Source of the DNA: Zantedeschia hybrid cultivar
Lineage: Eukaryota; Streptophyta; Magnoliopsida; Alismatales; Araceae
DNA: 64,000 nucleotides
NCBI GenBank assembly: GCA_030544215.1
Contig: JARZZO010000014.1
Coordinates: 36,547,734 to 36,611,733 of the forward strand
Direction of reading: 5' to 3'
Below are positions 22,967-34,171 of the stretch, one piece after another. Below the pieces are notes generated by a model. It searched no databases and had not been told where the DNA came from. It saw only the letters and a program-made list of their open reading frames with translations. Within the stretch, counting starts at the first letter, position 1. Each line of letters opens with the position of its first letter. The translations under genes and the position numbers were made by a program.

Positions 22967-24884
22967 ATTGCCCCCTATTAGCTTCAGATTGGATATTTGT
23001 CAAGATTGGGGCGACCTGGTTTTGATGCTCCGGCAGTGGGTTCTGTACTATACCCATGTTTGGTGGTGCTGTTGCCTATGCTGGTGCTCTCTGCATCTGC
23101 TGTTGCTGTTGTTGTTGTTGCACTCTCCATGCCTTCAAGGCGGTTACATACTTCTTCATCTCCTCCCAATCAATACCTCCATGATCATTAAGGTCATGAA
23201 TATAATCCCAAAAATGAAAACAAGCATATAATGTGTGTCCTGGTTGACGATGGAACACACAATAACGGGACATGTCAACATTTGGTGGCCAAATGGCCCT
23301 TTCCTTTGGCAATACCAAAGCATTGGCTGCCATAAGGGTGTTGAAGGTATTTGAGAGGGATTCTAGCAGTTGGGGGTATGTTGATCTTCTGGGACCAGGG
23401 GGTTTCCTCTGTTGTGTGTAGTCATTAGGAGGGGGAACCTAAGTATAGTTCGGCTGTTGTCGAGGTTGGTTGTACACTTGTTGAGTTGGGTTCTGTGGTG
23501 ATGATTGAAGCTGCTGAGCAGATGGCTTGTAACCTGTTGGTTTTGAGGCCTCTGCGGCTGATACTGTTGTTGGTTTCTCATAAAATGAGGCTGATTATTG
23601 TTCATCGTGCTGACCTGTTCATGGGACAGTGTGCCCTCGGTGGTGGTCAGGTTATTCAGTGTCAATACCAACTTATATTGGGGAGTGGCGTTGGCAACCA
23701 TCATCTTTACCAATTCTTGTTCGGACAGGTGATCTCTTATTTTCTTAGCCATCCCTCGCCATCTATCGGCGAACACTATGAAGTCTTCTTCAGGCTTCAT
23801 TTTTTCGTTGAATAGATCAGTAATGGACAGGGTAGGTGCCACCCTGTCTTTGTATCTTCGCAGGAACTTCTTTGACACAATGTCGAAGTTCTCTACCTCA
23901 CTCGGGTCCAAAGAGGAAAAACCACTCCAAGGCTGACCCTTCCAATGACCTCCTGAAGAGGAAAGCCAGTGCTCTCTTATCATACTGCCAGAACAATGAT
24001 TCATACAGAAATTCCTTGATATGAAGGAAAGGATTGCCTGTGCCATTGTACTTTCTATAGACTAGCATTTCAGAAGGCAAGAGATGGAAGACTGGCAAAT
24101 CAGGGACAGAGAATTCAGGAGCGGTCTTACTATCCATATTCTTCTCAAAGTTCTTGAACTGTTCATCCATCTGAGAAATTTTATTAAGTAGAAGCTGAGT
24201 GGCAGAATCTGCTGGTGGAGGTGGGGGTTGTTGAAAAGACTGCTTCCTGGAATAAGCAGGGATGTGAGGTCAATAAGGTTGTGAACTGGCAGCATTTCCA
24301 CCATGACCGAAGGCATTCTGGTAAATTGGAGTCTGCGGCCTAACAAGATGTCGCGAACTAGATTGTTGATGGCCCATAGGCCGAGGGGTAGAAATATGAA
24401 GGCCTTCCATGGCCCGAGTAGGGGCTTGATAAACAAAAGGGTGAACCGGAAGATTTGGTTCAGATGGATGCAAAGGGGTTTTCCCTTTCAGGATAGATTG
24501 GATGGCGTCAAACTGACGAGGATCAATATGATTAGACAGAGCTCCCATGAGGATAGCGAGATCAGAAGGGTAATTGGAAGTAGGCCCAGCTGGGTCTTGG
24601 GCTCCTTCGAAGGTGGGGTTAGAGATGACATGAACATGGGAATGATCACCCATATCCTGATTGTATTGATCATAAGTTGAATTAATCTGAAACTGAGGGG
24701 TATGAGCATCTCCCTCGTGTATGGTTTGGAATTGATTGGGATTATGAGAGGTATAAGCATCTCTCTCATCTTCAGAATAGGATGTATTATGAACCCGAGG
24801 GGCATGAGTGTCTCCCTCGTACTCAACCAGATCTTCTTGTTCAAACGCAACCATGCCGACGGTTCTACTTGAACACAACATCAT
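22967..24884 (-). pseudogene. Tat-B gag (Ty3/gypsy), frameshifted, cut by Copia-A
   Basis: Capsid precursor of a Ty3/gypsy element. Reading right to left: an N-terminal part (24,884-24,270) rich in His/Gln/Pro; a retrotransposon-gag region ('YNGTGNPFLHIKEFLYESLFW', then after a frameshift near 23,900 'FLRRYKDRVAPTLSITDLF', 'PEEDFIVFADRWRGMAKKI'); a Gln-rich linker; and a histidine-type knuckle 'YCVFHRQPGHTLYAC' (about 23,275), common in Tat/Ogre-type gag, followed by a Q8 run. Breaks: TAA at about 24,270, the frameshift near 23,900, and further shifts near 23,560 and 23,420. Protease and pol are missing because Copia-A begins at 22,966. Confidence 0.85.
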
Positions 24885-25907
24885 TATGTTCTGGATTAAT
24901 AATTAATTCAATCAAGTTGGCACAAATTAACAATCGAATGGATTCTTACGCTGTTTTGAGAGTTACCTATTAAATTAATTGGATTTCTTTTTTCTTAAAA
25001 CTCAAGTTCTCTCAATGGGTAGGATCCTAATTTCAATTTAGTTTCCACCGTTATATGCTATGGCTTTTCTCTCAGTGTGAAGAAGATCTACCAGGTACTT
25101 CGTTGGTACAACCAGTCCGATGAATAGAGAGGATTTCTCCACTTTTGGGGACTTATGGAGGTCTTAATACTAACCACTCTAGTCTGACTGAGGGACCAAT
25201 CCAATCAGAGAGAGGTGAAAGTACCAAGAAGGGTGTTCTTATAAGAGGGGGATAAAATTCCAGTGCTAATGACCTATGGCCGGGGTGGCCTTTAATGCAA
25301 AAATATATGAATATATTAATGAAAACAGACACCAATCCGAGGTCTGTTTATTGAAAGTTAGACTGTCTGAACCACGTCGCTCTGTGTCGACGTTTTTCAA
25401 CACAGTAACTCCTTATTAACAGAGCCTCGGGCAACTAGAACAAGCAGAGATATGCAGGTTAAAACGCGTGGGGCGTGGGCGACGTCCTTCAAAAGGGCGT
25501 CGCTCTAACTCGATGTGGTTCAAGCCCGAAACAGAGTAAACAGTAAAGATGACATGGGCATTCTCCTTTTAAGTTGACAAGATATAACAGTGATCAAATG
25601 CTCATGCAAAAAACTTTGTTTTAAACAGATTACTTAGTCATAGAAACTAATGATATCAATGATGACAAACATGCTTTTCAAACGAACACTTAAAGCAATC
25701 AGGGGGGGGGGGGGGGGGGGGGGGGCAAAGTTCTACCGTTAGGGATGTGCACGAGGTGCACGTGGGGAGAAGAATAACCAACCGATCAACCGATTATCAA
25801 AAGTGCCCGAGGGACACAAGTGGTGCACCGAGGGTGCCTGATGGAGAATAACAAGAGTAATAAAAAGAAAACGGCAAGACAATGTCCCACCGTGATTGTC
25901 AAAAAGC
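24885..25907 (-). mobile_element. Tat-B 5' leader with dyad motifs and a G24 run
   Basis: Non-coding sequence between the LTR end (25,908) and gag. It has GACGTC dyad motifs at 25,369-25,400 and 25,460-25,522 and a run of 24 G (25,702-25,725 on the plus strand). I could not recognise a primer site with confidence next to the LTR. Confidence 0.6.
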
Positions 25908-27111
25908 TGTAGGTGCTCAAACTGTGTGTGTTATTGCCATGCTATCATGTATTTACTATGATTAACAAATCAATTAAAAAGAAAAGTTGTGATCGCCAAA
26001 AACCGAGGGCTTCAATAGAAAAAGTGATTGCTTTACTAACCTTGTGAATCAGAAGATTGGAGGATTCTTTTGTTCCTCTCTTTCGGCTGGCTGAAAGTGA
26101 AGAGCCTTTTCTTTCCTTTTACTCTTGTTCTTGGGTTGTTCTTTAAACTTTCTCCAAGCTTTAAATTCTTCCTTCCATATCTTCTAATCTCTCGTCAAAT
26201 CCTTGCAAGAAAGATCAAAATAAACAAGGGAAAAAAGTGGATTAGAACTATGGAAGTATAGTAGCTATTCTAATCAACCAATCAATCATGCAACTAAACA
26301 AAAGAAAGACTCACTTGATTGGTATTCTTTAAACCCCTATCTCATGTAGGTATGAAGAAATATGTAGTAAGTGTGTGAAATATGGAGTGATGTGATGAAT
26401 AACAAAAAAAAATAAACAACGTTCTAAACTATTTCAAATTAATGAAAAAAAACTAGAAGGAGGAAGACGATTGGATGGCCCCTTCAAAGCCTTAGTCTTC
26501 AATGGCTTCAATGGTGAGGGAGAAAAAGTCTTCAAATTCCTCCTACGTTTTCTGCAATAGAAGGCTCCTTTTCACCTTGGTTTGAACTTCAAAACATCAA
26601 TCGTCAACCTCTTTCAAATGTCAATGTACATATGTATTTATAAGAAGTGATTTTAAGATTGTTTTGCCTTCAAAAGAGTTCTCCTACGGCTTTGGACTTG
26701 CCTTGGATGTTTATCCAAGAGTTAGCAACCTTTCCAACTTTTATAAATGGATTAACTAGGCCAAATCAAGCTTATCAAGAAAGCGCTTGAAACACGTCGA
26801 TTATGGGAGTCATGATTTAGATAATTAGAAAACTAATTGAAATTAGGAAATGAAAATCCAGAAGGATTAAGCCTAAACGGCGTCGTACATGAACAATGTC
26901 TTTAAGCTAATCTATCTAAATTTAGCAATTTTAATTCCAAATTAATTTCTGGTTGAGATCTAAATAGCGTCAACCATGGTCGACGTTAATCAACGAAAAA
27001 TTCGAAAAATTAAATAAAAATTAATTAATGATTAAAACTCAGACCATATTGGGGCATTATAAATGTGACATAAAATTTACTCAATATGAGGTCAAAATTA
27101 GCATGTCTACA
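25908..27111 (-). mobile_element. Tat-B 5' LTR
   Basis: Minus-strand LTR, starting TGTAGACATGC at 27,111 and ending TTGAGCACCTACA at 25,908 (1204 bp). Gag lies on its left, so it is the 5' LTR. Dyad motifs are at 26,788-26,820, 26,873-26,907 and 26,961-26,993. Its right flank is not a polypurine tract but an inner part of another Tat 3' region, so Tat-B appears inserted in Tat-C. Confidence 0.82.
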
Positions 27112-27597
27112 TCATCCTCATCAATTAACAATGTAACGGCATATCCATGAGCTTAAGATTCCTTTAGAATCATCACTGTTTTTTATAGAGAGGAACTCAA
27201 ATTCCAATTTCATCCAAATCACAAGGTCCTTGATATAATCTAATAACTAATACCATATAATAATGCAAAAATACAATACACAAAATGAATACAGGTGAAT
27301 AGATGATCATAAACCCCAATGATCACAGTAGGACTTGTACACATAGCAGTGTGAAGATCACATCCTTTTCCATTTTCCTGCACTCAAAAATTGTCAGCAA
27401 GCATTAAATAGGCGATAAACTAATTATTCAATGGTTTCCAATAAGATTCTAAATCACGTCCTATGTGGTGGATGCCTTTCAAATCGCATCTAGTCAGGGG
27501 AACGTGATTCATGTGACCGAAACAAGCTACTTTAAATCTCTCTCCAATGTGGCTCATGACCCTTGATGGCATCCTTTCTCTTCATGAAAGGATATGG
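27112..27597 (-). mobile_element. Tat-C 3' internal region fragment
   Basis: Matches, in reverse, about 6,480-6,840 of Tat-A ('AAGGTCCTTGATATAAT', 'TTTAGAATCATCA') and 53,475-53,640. One dyad motif pair is at 27,451-27,513. No gene. Confidence 0.65.
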
Positions 27598-29170
27598 TGA
27601 TGGATATAGGTGTCCTCTAAGCCAATCATAAGGCACATATTTCAATATGGTTCACTAATAAATGGCATTAAATTCATTATGTAGATTGACATATTAATAA
27701 TTGCGCATAATGAAGTCCATGAATATGTGCAATGGTCATCAGATTATGATGAGATCATAATAATGAGACTGATGACTTATAAACAAATATTCTTAATTGT
27801 TCCTAGTCATAGGATGTTTGAGAAGGAGATCAAACATCTGGTAAGACTAGTACAGGTTATTCCAGCTCATATGATGAGGGTGACTGATCTCGTTAGTTAC
27901 TCGTGTGGAGACACAATGGTAAATCTGTAGGTGCTCATTGGGGAATGAGTTCACTGAACTGATCCGACATAAATCGCCGAATAGTAATTTACCTGACTGT
28001 CAATCGGCTTGATTCATCGTCACAGTGGCATGGTTGATCCTTGGACTTGAGATACCAAAGACACCTTGTCGGTGGACTTCTGGACTTTGACCTTGACCTA
28101 CGAATCCCTATCCACGGGATCTCTAATAGTCAAGGATTGGGTCCAGCGGAAGACCTTCGAACGTGATTGTGTGTTCAATAAAGGATCGTTCGCTCTCAAG
28201 TAACTGGAGAGAGAATGCTCTAGAATAGATCCGCAGGAGTCTCTAGCCAGAGCAGAAACAATATCAGAAAAGATATTTTCGGATATTGTACAGCGGAGTC
28301 TGATTCAAGTGAGTTGACCATCTAGGGTTTGACAGTTGACCATACCCTAGGTTAACTCGAGTGCATTGTGCGAACGAAGGATTATAGCTACATGGTAACT
28401 ATGGATGGACAGGTTCCATGAGTGGGTTGCTAAACTCCATTACCTTCCGAGATCATGCGGTGTTGCTTGGCACCCAACTTGATCGGAAGTCCGACCGAAT
28501 TTACATGCAATGTCAATTCGATTAAGTCATTAGTTAATATCTAGATATTAATTAATTAATAAGTCAATAACTAGTTATTGGACTTAACGAGCTGAAAACT
28601 GGACTGGTAAATGGGCTTAGAGGGTCACACGCAATAAAATTCTCAGTCGGTGGTACATAAGTGGGATTTTTATTAACTCGAAGACTTTTGTGAAAAGTCG
28701 CGCCAACTTAATATATATACGCGCTGTTGAGAAACCTTGGGTCAAGCTCCAGAGTTTCCCCATGCTTGTCGTCATCCCCCCTTTCTCTCTCCTTCTCTGG
28801 GCGCCCCGTTCGAGGTGCCGGAACAGTCTTCGTCTCTGCCGCGCACGATTCTCGAAAGTCGGGAATTCCCGTCTGCGGGTTTTCGGACATCGTTGCGATG
28901 ACGGATCTTCAGCGAGAGAGCTGACACAGACGAGGGAGCGAGGATGAACCACCGCGGAGGATCGCGTGGATACCGTTGGAGGCCGAACGCTTGTGCAGCT
29001 TACGGCATCGCCTCGACGGAAGCGGATTCGAATCCGCATGCGGTAATCAGATTTCATCCCGATTTTCGGTTTTAGCTTTTCGTTCCAAATCGGATCAGCA
29101 GGTATCAGGCGGGATAATTTTTGTTCGTCGTTTTCGCTGCGTTCTTCGTTGTCCCGCCCGGATCCCAACA
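27598..29170 (+). mobile_element. Solo LTR of the Copia-C family, TSD TATGG
   Basis: 1573 bp, TGATGG...CCCAACA, flanked by TATGG at 27,593-27,597 and 29,171-29,175. It is closely similar to the Copia-C LTRs. There is no primer site or coding sequence beside it, as expected after LTR-LTR recombination. It inserted about 30 bp upstream of the TATA box of the antisense PMD gene in Tat-C. The frames on both strands (28,617-29,183) are LTR sequence. Confidence 0.93.
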
Positions 29171-29199
29171 TATGGAACCTCAACTCCGGCCCTCAACTC

Positions 29200-29207
29200 T
29201 ATAAATA
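29200..29207 (+). promoter_or_regulatory. TATA box of antisense PMD gene 1, Tat-C copy
   Basis: TATAAATA about 95 bases before the ATG at 29,302. See the equivalent TATA at 6283-6290. Confidence 0.55.
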
Positions 29208-29301
29208 CCCCCTTATACTCCCTTTTTGGCCAAGATTCTCATAATGCTCAAGAGAAAATGAGAGAAAAAGTGCAAGGGAAGAAGAATTCCAAAGAGAGAC
29301 A

Positions 29302-29812
29302 ATGGAAGGACTAAGCAAGAACATAAGATTTGATGATTGCATGATGATCAAGAGGATGAGTGAGATTAAAAGACACCTAAGCTTAAGGAACCCAAATCAT
29401 AGAATAAGTTCTTCACTCCTCTTCATCGATTTAGTAAATTTCACTTCCTTCTATTCGCTTCTATTCCTTTTCATTTTCTTCCTTTAAACCATCTTTTTCC
29501 AACTTATCTATATGATCAATCTTTTTTTTTTTTTTTTTTTTCCAAAAGATTTCCCACTCTTCCTTAGGCCTAGAATATTTTCAAAGAAACCATGGATTTC
29601 TAAGCTTGTTGAGAACATTCCTCTCACCGTTCGTACTCACATCTCTAAGTGGCATATAGAAGGGCTTGTAATTCATGCGAACTGTTATAATAAGGTGTGG
29701 ATGGATTGGACTTCCATGGGAGTAATCATAGAAATATGGCAACCACAAATGGATACGTTTGTCTTCTCCACCTTCGAGACTACCATCCTTCTTAAAGAAG
29801 CTGAGTTATTAT
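29302..29812 (+). pseudogene. Antisense PMD gene 1 of Tat-C, 5' part (cut by Copia-C)
   Basis: Exon 1 (29,302-29,403) encodes 'MSEIKRHLSLRNPNHR' near its end, matching 'LSDVEKHLSGRDPNLQ' of the Tat-A gene; the donor is now ATAAGT instead of GTAAGT. The intron ends in a T-run (29,522-29,541) and AAAAG. Exon 2 starts about 29,549, with 'ISKWHIEGLVIHANCY' and 'IEIWQPQMDTFVFSTFETT', and is cut at 29,812 by Copia-C inside a Leu run. The gene resumes after the second ATTAT at 41,486. Confidence 0.75.
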
Positions 29813-31387
29813 TGATGGATATAGGTGTCCTCTAAGCCAATCATAAGGCACCTATTTCAATCTGGTTCACTAATAAATGGCATTAAATTCATTATGTAGA
29901 TTGGCATATTTATATTTACGCATAATGAAGTCCATGAATATGTGCAATAGTCATCACATTATGATGAGATCATAATAATCAGACTGATGACTTATAAACA
30001 CATATTCTCAATTGTTCCTAGTCGTAGGATGTTTGAGAAGGACATCAAACATCCGGTTAGACTAGTACAGGTTATTCCAGCTCATATGATGAGGGTGACT
30101 GATCTCGTTAGTTACTAGTGTGGAGACACAATGGTAAACCGGTAGATGCTCATTGGAGAATGAGTTCACTGAACTGATCCGACATGAATCACCGAATGGT
30201 AATTTACCTGACTGTTAATCGGCTTGATTCATCGTCACAGTAGCGTGGTTGATCCTTGGACTTGAGACACCAAAGACACCTTGTCGGTGGACTTCTGGAC
30301 TTTGACCTTGACCTACGAATCCCTATCCACGGGATCTCTAATAGTCAAGGATCGGGTCCAGCGGAAGACCTTCGAAGGTGATTGTGTGTTCAATAGAGGA
30401 TCGTTCGCTCTCAGGTAACTCGAGAGAGAATGCTCTAGAGTAGATCCGCAGGAGTCTCTGGCCAGAGCAGAAACAATATCAGAAAAGTGGTTTTCTGATA
30501 TTGTAAAGCGGAGTCTGATTCAAGTGAGTTGACAATCTAGGGTTTGACAGTTGACCATACCCTAGGTTAACTCGAGAGCATTGTGCGAACGAAGGATTAT
30601 AGCCACCTGGTAACTGTGGACAGACAGGTTCCATGAGCGGGTTGCTGAACCCCATTACCTTCCGGGATCATGCGGTGTTGCTTGGCACCCAACTTGATCG
30701 GAAGTCCGACCGAATTTACATGCGATGATAATTCAGTTAAGTAATTAGTTAATATCTAGATATTAATTAATCACTATAAGTCAATAACTAGTTATTGGAC
30801 TTAACGGGCTAAAAATCGGACTGGTAAATGGGCCTAGAGGGTCACACGCAATAAGATTCTCAGTCGGTGGTACATAAGTGGGATTTATATTAACTCGGGA
30901 ACTTTTGTGAAAAGTCGCGCCGACTTAATATATATACACGCTGTTGAGAAACCCTGGGCCAAGCTCCAGGATTTCCCTTGCTGGCCGTCATCCCTCCTTT
31001 CTCTCTCCTCCTCTGGGCGTCTCGTTCGACGCGCCAGAACGGCTTCCGTCTCCGCCGCGTGTGATTCCCGAAAGTTGGGAATTCTCGTCGGCGGGATTTC
31101 CGCAATCGTTGCGGCGACGGATCTTCAGCGAGCAAGCTGAAACGGACGAGGGATCGAGGACGAACCACCGCGGAGGATCGCGTGGATACCGCTGGAGGGC
31201 GGACGCTTGTGCGGCTTGCGGCATCGCCTCGACGGAAGCGGATTCGAATCCGCGCACGGTAATCAGATTCCAACCCGGTTTTTCGGTTTGCGTTTTTCGT
31301 TCCGAATCGGATCAGCAGGCATCGGGCGGGATAAATTTTTGTTCTTCGTTTTCGCTGCGTTCTTCGCGTCCCGCCTGCATCCCAACA
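29813..31387 (+). mobile_element. Copia-C 5' LTR
   Basis: 1575 bp, TGATGG...CCCAACA. Same order of blocks as the Copia-A and Copia-B LTRs but a distinct subfamily. Frames on both strands near 30,890-31,447 are GC-rich LTR sequence, not genes. Confidence 0.92.
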
Positions 31388-31388
31388 G

Positions 31389-31401
31389 TGGTATCAGGGC
31401 C
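31389..31401 (+). other. Primer binding site, Copia-C
   Basis: TGGTATCAGGGCC, beginning two bases after the LTR; initiator Met tRNA type with one change. Confidence 0.82.
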
Positions 31402-32280
31402 AGGTTCCGCTCTGATCCGCTCCGGAACGATAAAATTATTATTCTAAATTATTTCATACATAAATTCATTTTTCTTCATAGATATTGTTCATGGGATGAA
31501 CTTAGAATTTCGAATTTAATTTTTCTATGCGAAAAACAAATTTTTTTTGGGGTTTTATCGCGTTCTTCATGGTGATGAAGAACCGGATTTGTGGGCTTCA
31601 AAAGGGGATTAATGATGGTTGGACCATCTCTGTGGGTTTTCTAGTATGAACAGCTACACCTCGCCATCTCCGGAAAATTTCCATGGCGGCCGGTGGAGCT
31701 TTTCTTCCCATTATTTTCAAGAGTTGAAAAGAATTGTGGAAAAAACTGAAATCTGCGAAACTGCACAAATCTCCAACTTTGGAGGTTCACCGGCGGCGAA
31801 GGAGTCGTCAGACGGCCACCACCGGCAGGGGAAATGTAAGGGGTAACATCCCTCTTCAATTTCCGGCCATCCTCGCGGCCGGTGGCGGCGGCGGCGCCGC
31901 CCAAAACTGGCTTCAAACAGGGCCAAAAACCATAAAAACCAGCCTGGTCGAACTGCTGCAGGTGGGCCTGGACCGGCCGGCCCCGAGCCGGTCCGAGCCG
32001 GTTCGGCCGGGCGGCCTGGGCCTGGCCCGGGCGCGCCAGGCGCCGGACCTGGCTCGGCTAGGTCGCCCGAGCCAGGGCCCCAGCCTGGCTCGAGCCAGGG
32101 CCGGACCAGGGGCTGGGTCCTGGCTGAGCCCAGGGCCATCTGGCCCGAGCCAGGTGCCCCCTGGCTCGAGCCAGACGAGCCAGGTTCAGCCCTGGCAGCA
32201 CTGGCTCGAGCCAGGGTGGCCCATTAAGCCCTGATTAGGCCCATTTAAGTCAATTTTGGCCCAATTAACCCCAAAAACCC
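31402..32280 (+). other. Copia-C leader: upstream part and GC-rich palindrome block
   Basis: Non-coding. 31,950-32,220 is GC-rich and repeats CTGGCTCGAGCCAG exactly at 32,085-32,098, 32,161-32,174 and 32,201-32,214, with many half copies (CCTGGCTCG, GAGCCAGG). The open frames seen on both strands here reflect this composition. Confidence 0.65.
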
Positions 32281-32387
32281 CTTATTTAATAAAAAATCCT
32301 ATCCTATTTAACTTGAAATTGAAATTAATAATGTTTAAAATTGTTTTAAACATTAAATTAATTATTTTGAGTTAAAAAGAGGGGAGA

Positions 32388-33400
32388 TAATTAAGATATG
32401 ATCTTAATTATGGATTATTAATTTAATCAAACCTTTTGTGGGGTTTAATTAAGATGTGATCTTAATAGTTAATTGTTTTTAACTAAATAAGATAAGATCT
32501 TATTATTATTTGATTTTAATTAATTAATTAAATGAGTTATAATTAAGATATGATCTTAATTATAAATAACTTTTAATTAGTTAATTAAAGGGGTTTATAT
32601 TTAAGATATGATCTTAAATACATATAACAAATGTTGTTATTTATTTAAAATGGAATCTTAATTATTAATTGACAATTGTTGTCATTAATAATTAAGATAA
32701 TGTTTTTAATCTTAATTAACAATTGTTGTTAATTTATGTTTAAGATTATATCTTAAAATTGTATCAACAAGAGTTGTTGTTTAATTATTAAGTAGTAACT
32801 TAAATTTTAATTATCAAATGTTGTTAATTAATTATAGTCAATTGATTAGATTATTTTAATTTCTTAGCAATTGTTGTTATGAATGAAGTATTTGATTAAG
32901 GGACACTTAATAAAAGTTATTAAGTGTTTTATTAACTTTTAATAATAGTTATTAAAGGGTTAATTGTTTCTTGAGAATTAACCTTAATAAAAGTTATTGA
33001 GGATTAATTATGGCTTACTAATAGTTATTAAGCTAATTAATATTCTCAAGGGTCCCTTAATTAAATATTGAAGATCTAATCTACTTGATAATTAATCTTT
33101 TAATAAATGTTATTAAGAGATTATTTAAGTCTAATTGTTAGACTATTTTAATTAGAAATGTTCTAATTAATTATTCTTAATAATTGTTATTGAGAAATAT
33201 GATTTAAATAAAGGAGTTTATTAACAAGGAGTTGTTAAGGGGTTAATAATTTGAGTTGAAAATTCTTTTATAAATGTTATTTAAGAATTTTTAATTCTAT
33301 CTAAATGTTAGATTGTTTCGCATTAATAATTGTTATTAATGTGAATTAATTTTAATCTAAGTGTTAGATTAATTAATTTAGAATTGTTCTAAATACTGCA
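32388..33400 (+). repeat. AT-rich hairpin ladder in the Copia-C leader
   Basis: More than twenty short perfect or near-perfect inverted repeats in 1 kb, nearly all with a three-base loop ending in G. Examples: arm TAATTAAGAT, loop ATG (32,388-32,410); arm ACACTTAATAA, loop AAG (32,903-32,927); arm AGTCTAA, loop TTG (33,128-33,144); arm CATTAATAA, loop TTG (33,321-33,341). No gene. Confidence 0.78.
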
Positions 33401-34171
33401 CAGAATATTTTAGAATTTTAATTTTAGCTTTGTGTGCACATGTTGATGTGTTTAATACTTTAAATTAGATTTAATTGCATGCTAGAAAATAAGATTTTCG
33501 AAAAATTCAAATTATCCAATTTTGATTGGAACCTAGGTTTTAAGAAAGTCAAAATTATTATATTTTCAAAATTTTGGCCTTCATGTGATGTGTTTTATCA
33601 AGTGTGGATGGTTAAAATTTGTAGTGGTCATGGACATGCACTTAGTTAAATTTCATATCATGTGATGGTGTATGATTTTGTAGATTGTTATGGAATGTGA
33701 ATGTTCATTAATTAAGTGTTAATTAATGAGGCTTGTGTGCCTCCCTCTCTCCATTCCATTGTCATTCTATCTCCCTCTGTTATTGTACTCGGCCATAAGG
33801 ACTTTCTCTTACAATTTATTTGTATTTGAAATTGTTTCAAAATATATAATATTTGTATTTGATCGCGCCGGCCGAGGAGAGGTGAGGATGATCCACAAAT
33901 GCAACCAGGAAGACGACAGGAGATGAGATCACCAGTGGCTATGCGTTTGCATGTTTAGATTATATAACTGTTATATAGTTTTTGTGATTAATTGTTTGGC
34001 TCTAATTAATCACCGTGCTGTCCATGACCACATAATGAACATGTATGGATGATGCATGCTTTTAGTTATTGATAAGACCAACTTTGTAATGACCCGCCAC
34101 CCTATAATATCTAGGTATAGTTAAATATATACGATATATTTATAAATTATCACCTAGGATGAGACCAACTT
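33401..34171 (+). other. Copia-C leader, middle part
   Basis: Non-coding; aligns with 16,220-16,960 of Copia-B. Near its end (about 34,074-34,111) is a stray 38-bp copy of the junction between the leader and the following solo LTR, with only two differences. Confidence 0.55.

Noticed and set aside
31641..32234. Long Gly/Pro/Ala-rich frames on both strands in the Copia-C leader
   Set aside because: Same GC-rich block effect; overlapping frames on both strands and no domain.
32388..33400. CRISPR-like array
   Set aside because: Hairpins are not identical repeats with unique spacers; stems differ and spacing is irregular, and the setting is a plant retrotransposon leader.
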